A DNA stretch of 13,148 nt from SG8-41 sp032123035 (GTDB taxonomy: Bacteria > Pseudomonadota > Gammaproteobacteria > Burkholderiales > SG8-41). Location of the stretch: positions 1 through 13,148 of the forward strand of contig JAQBFV010000003.1 of NCBI GenBank assembly GCA_032123035.1. Reading direction: 5' to 3'. How positions within the stretch are numbered: the stretch's first letter is position 1; the number at the start of each line of letters is the position of its first letter. The position numbers and the translations under genes were made by a program. The notes beneath the pieces are model-generated. The model was not told where the DNA came from, searched no databases, and saw only the letters and a program-made list of their open reading frames with translations. Below, piece by piece: positions 12,093 through 13,148 of this stretch.

Positions 12093-12980
12093 TCAGCGCT
12101 TCACCCCGCGGCGGCCGATCGCCTTTGCGCGATAGAGGCAGCCGTCGCCGGCCGTCACGTACAGGCTGTCGAGCCCGCTATCGCCAAATGCGCAGCGCAT
12201 CGGCATGTCCGCCGGCGCCGGATGCGATTCCAAGACCGTGCCCGACGGCGACAGAACGTGAATCTGCGGCCCGTGACCGGCCTTCTTCCAGCCTGCGCAC
12301 GCGATGATGTTGCCCTCGCCGTCGAGGCACATGCCCTCAATCCCGCGCTCCATGGGAGCGAAGGCGAGCAGCGACTTGCCGCTCCCAACGCTGCCGTCGG
12401 CCCGGACCGGGTAGGCGAAAAGCTGGCACATGTCGCCGCGCTCCGCGTCGCCATCCGCGACGAACAGCGTCTGCTCGTCGGCCGAGAGCAGGAGCGCGCG
12501 CGGACCGTACGTGTTGTGCGTGACGCGGGTCAGCTTCCCGCCGCGCGCGCCGTCGGGATCGAGCCGCAGCACCGACGCGTGGTCGAGCAGGGGATACACC
12601 GGCGGGCCATAAGGTGGCTGGGCGTTGTAGGGATCGGTGAACCACACCCGCCCCTTGCCATCAATGATGACGTCGGTCGGCTGGTTGTGATGCCGGCCGT
12701 CGAGCAGATCGGGTGCCGACGCCGTTGAGCCGTCCTTCAGAAACCGCACGACGCGGCGCCCGCCCTCCTGCGCGCCGTACATCGTCCCGTCCGCCGCGAT
12801 GGCAAGACCATTGACACGGCCCGTGTAGCGCCGGAACTCTTCGGTCTTGCCTGTCTTCGGATCGAAGCGCAGCACGCGCTCCTCGCCCACCGCGCTGAAA
12901 AGCATCCCGGCGCCGTCCCACGCCAGGCCCCCGGTCCTGCCCTTGTACGGGCCGGCCACTCGCTCGAAGTTCCAGGTCAT
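12093..12980 (-). CDS. SMP-30/gluconolactonase-like beta-propeller protein
   Basis: A 295-residue six-bladed propeller of the SMP-30/gluconolactonase/LRE type. Repeated blade signatures are visible: GLAWDGAGMLFSA (18-30), NGLAIAADGTMYGA (57-70), TDVIIDGKGRVWFTDP (102-117), ALLLSADEQTLFVAD (162-176) and GIEGMCLDGEGNIIACAG (213-230). No signal peptide is seen. The residues that bind the divalent metal or substrate in characterised family members appear changed: the N-terminal Glu is G17, the Asn before the third blade is T102, the mid-chain Asn is R161, and the last Asp is E215. It may therefore not be a lactonase; a different metal geometry or a binding role is possible. The ATG at 12980 has a weak GAG upstream. 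It is the first gene of the minus-strand cluster. Confidence 0.9.
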   Translation of the reverse strand: MTWNFERVAGPYKGRTGGLAWDGAGMLFSAVGEERVLRFDPKTGKTEEFRRYTGRVNGLAIAADGTMYGAQEGGRRVVRFLKDGSTASAPDLLDGRHHNQPTDVIIDGKGRVWFTDPYNAQPPYGPPVYPLLDHASVLRLDPDGARGGKLTRVTHNTYGPRALLLSADEQTLFVADGDAERGDMCQLFAYPVRADGSVGSGKSLLAFAPMERGIEGMCLDGEGNIIACAGWKKAGHGPQIHVLSPSGTVLESHPAPADMPMRCAFGDSGLDSLYVTAGDGCLYRAKAIGRRGVKR

Positions 12981-13008
12981 CTCTCAACCCATCCCGTCAG
13001 TTAGAAAC

Positions 13009-13024
13009 AGTGACCGGTGACCGG
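13009..13024 (-). repeat. 7-bp GTGACCG repeat (reverse of the glcF repeat)
   Basis: AGTGACCGGTGACCGG contains two 7-bp units and is the reverse complement of the GGTCACC array embedded in glcF at 3097-3130. Here it is intergenic, about 30 bp upstream of the SMP-30-like gene. Confidence 0.75.
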
Positions 13025-13030
13025 CCCTGA

Positions 13031-13112
13031 GTAACTAGGTAACTGAGTGACTAAGTAACTAAGTGAAAACACCGTCTGCTGCTACCTAGTCACTCTGCGT
13101 TTAACGATTCAC
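13031..13112. repeat. 8-bp GTAACTAA tandem array with inverted arm, joined to other repeat fragments
   Basis: Units GTAACTAG (13031), GTAACTGA (13039), GTGACTAA (13047), GTAACTAA (13055) and GTGAAAAC (13063) run with an 8-bp period. CTACCTAGTCACT (13082-13094) is a short reverse-complement arm. It runs directly into TCTGCGTTTA (13094-13103), a unit of the 10-bp family, and then ACGATTCACG (13103-13112), a unit of the ACGATTT family. Beyond this to the window end no gene was recognised. Confidence 0.8.
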
Positions 13113-13148
13113 GGGTTGGTATGACTTTGCCGGGATTGAGAAGATCAC

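Overview
The window looks like a chromosomal segment of a high-GC, metabolically versatile proteobacterium, most plausibly an uncultured betaproteobacterium. That placement is inferred from base composition and gene content; there is no rRNA or other phylogenetic marker here. No tRNA, rRNA, CRISPR array, transposase, integrase or phage gene was seen.

Left part, plus strand (1-3460): a glycolate oxidase locus. It has glcE, the FAD-domain accessory subunit, and glcF, the iron-sulfur subunit, separated by an unrelated small gene of possible nuclease-like fold. glcD is probably beyond the left edge. Both glc genes carry unusual in-frame extra segments; the one in glcF is plainly a short tandem repeat.

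Middle (3461-6635): two minus-strand genes follow, a VOC/glyoxalase-fold protein and an exported DUF1080 protein. Divergent from them is a solitary DNA amino-methyltransferase. It is preceded by a striking array of three promoter-like 39-bp repeats plus a fourth degenerate copy.

Right part, minus strand (6782-12980): a co-directional cluster of metabolic genes. In transcription order they are an SMP-30-like beta-propeller, a thiamine-diphosphate enzyme of the acetolactate synthase type, a zinc-dependent alcohol dehydrogenase, an isocitrate lyase/PEP mutase-family protein, and an FMN-dependent alpha-hydroxy-acid oxidase. Together with GlcEF this suggests turnover of small hydroxy- and oxo-acids, but no defined pathway can be named from sequence alone.

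The most unusual property is the intergenic DNA. Nearly every gap contains short, degenerate tandem repeats with exact periods: 7 bp (three sequence families), 8 bp, 10 bp (two related families) and 13 bp. Several arrays are built as direct units followed by reverse-complement units, giving large imperfect palindromes. The families recur in both orientations, are joined into mosaics, abut or overlap stop codons, and in one case lie in frame inside a gene. I see no mobile enzyme in the window that would explain them. They are the strongest candidate for something undescribed here.
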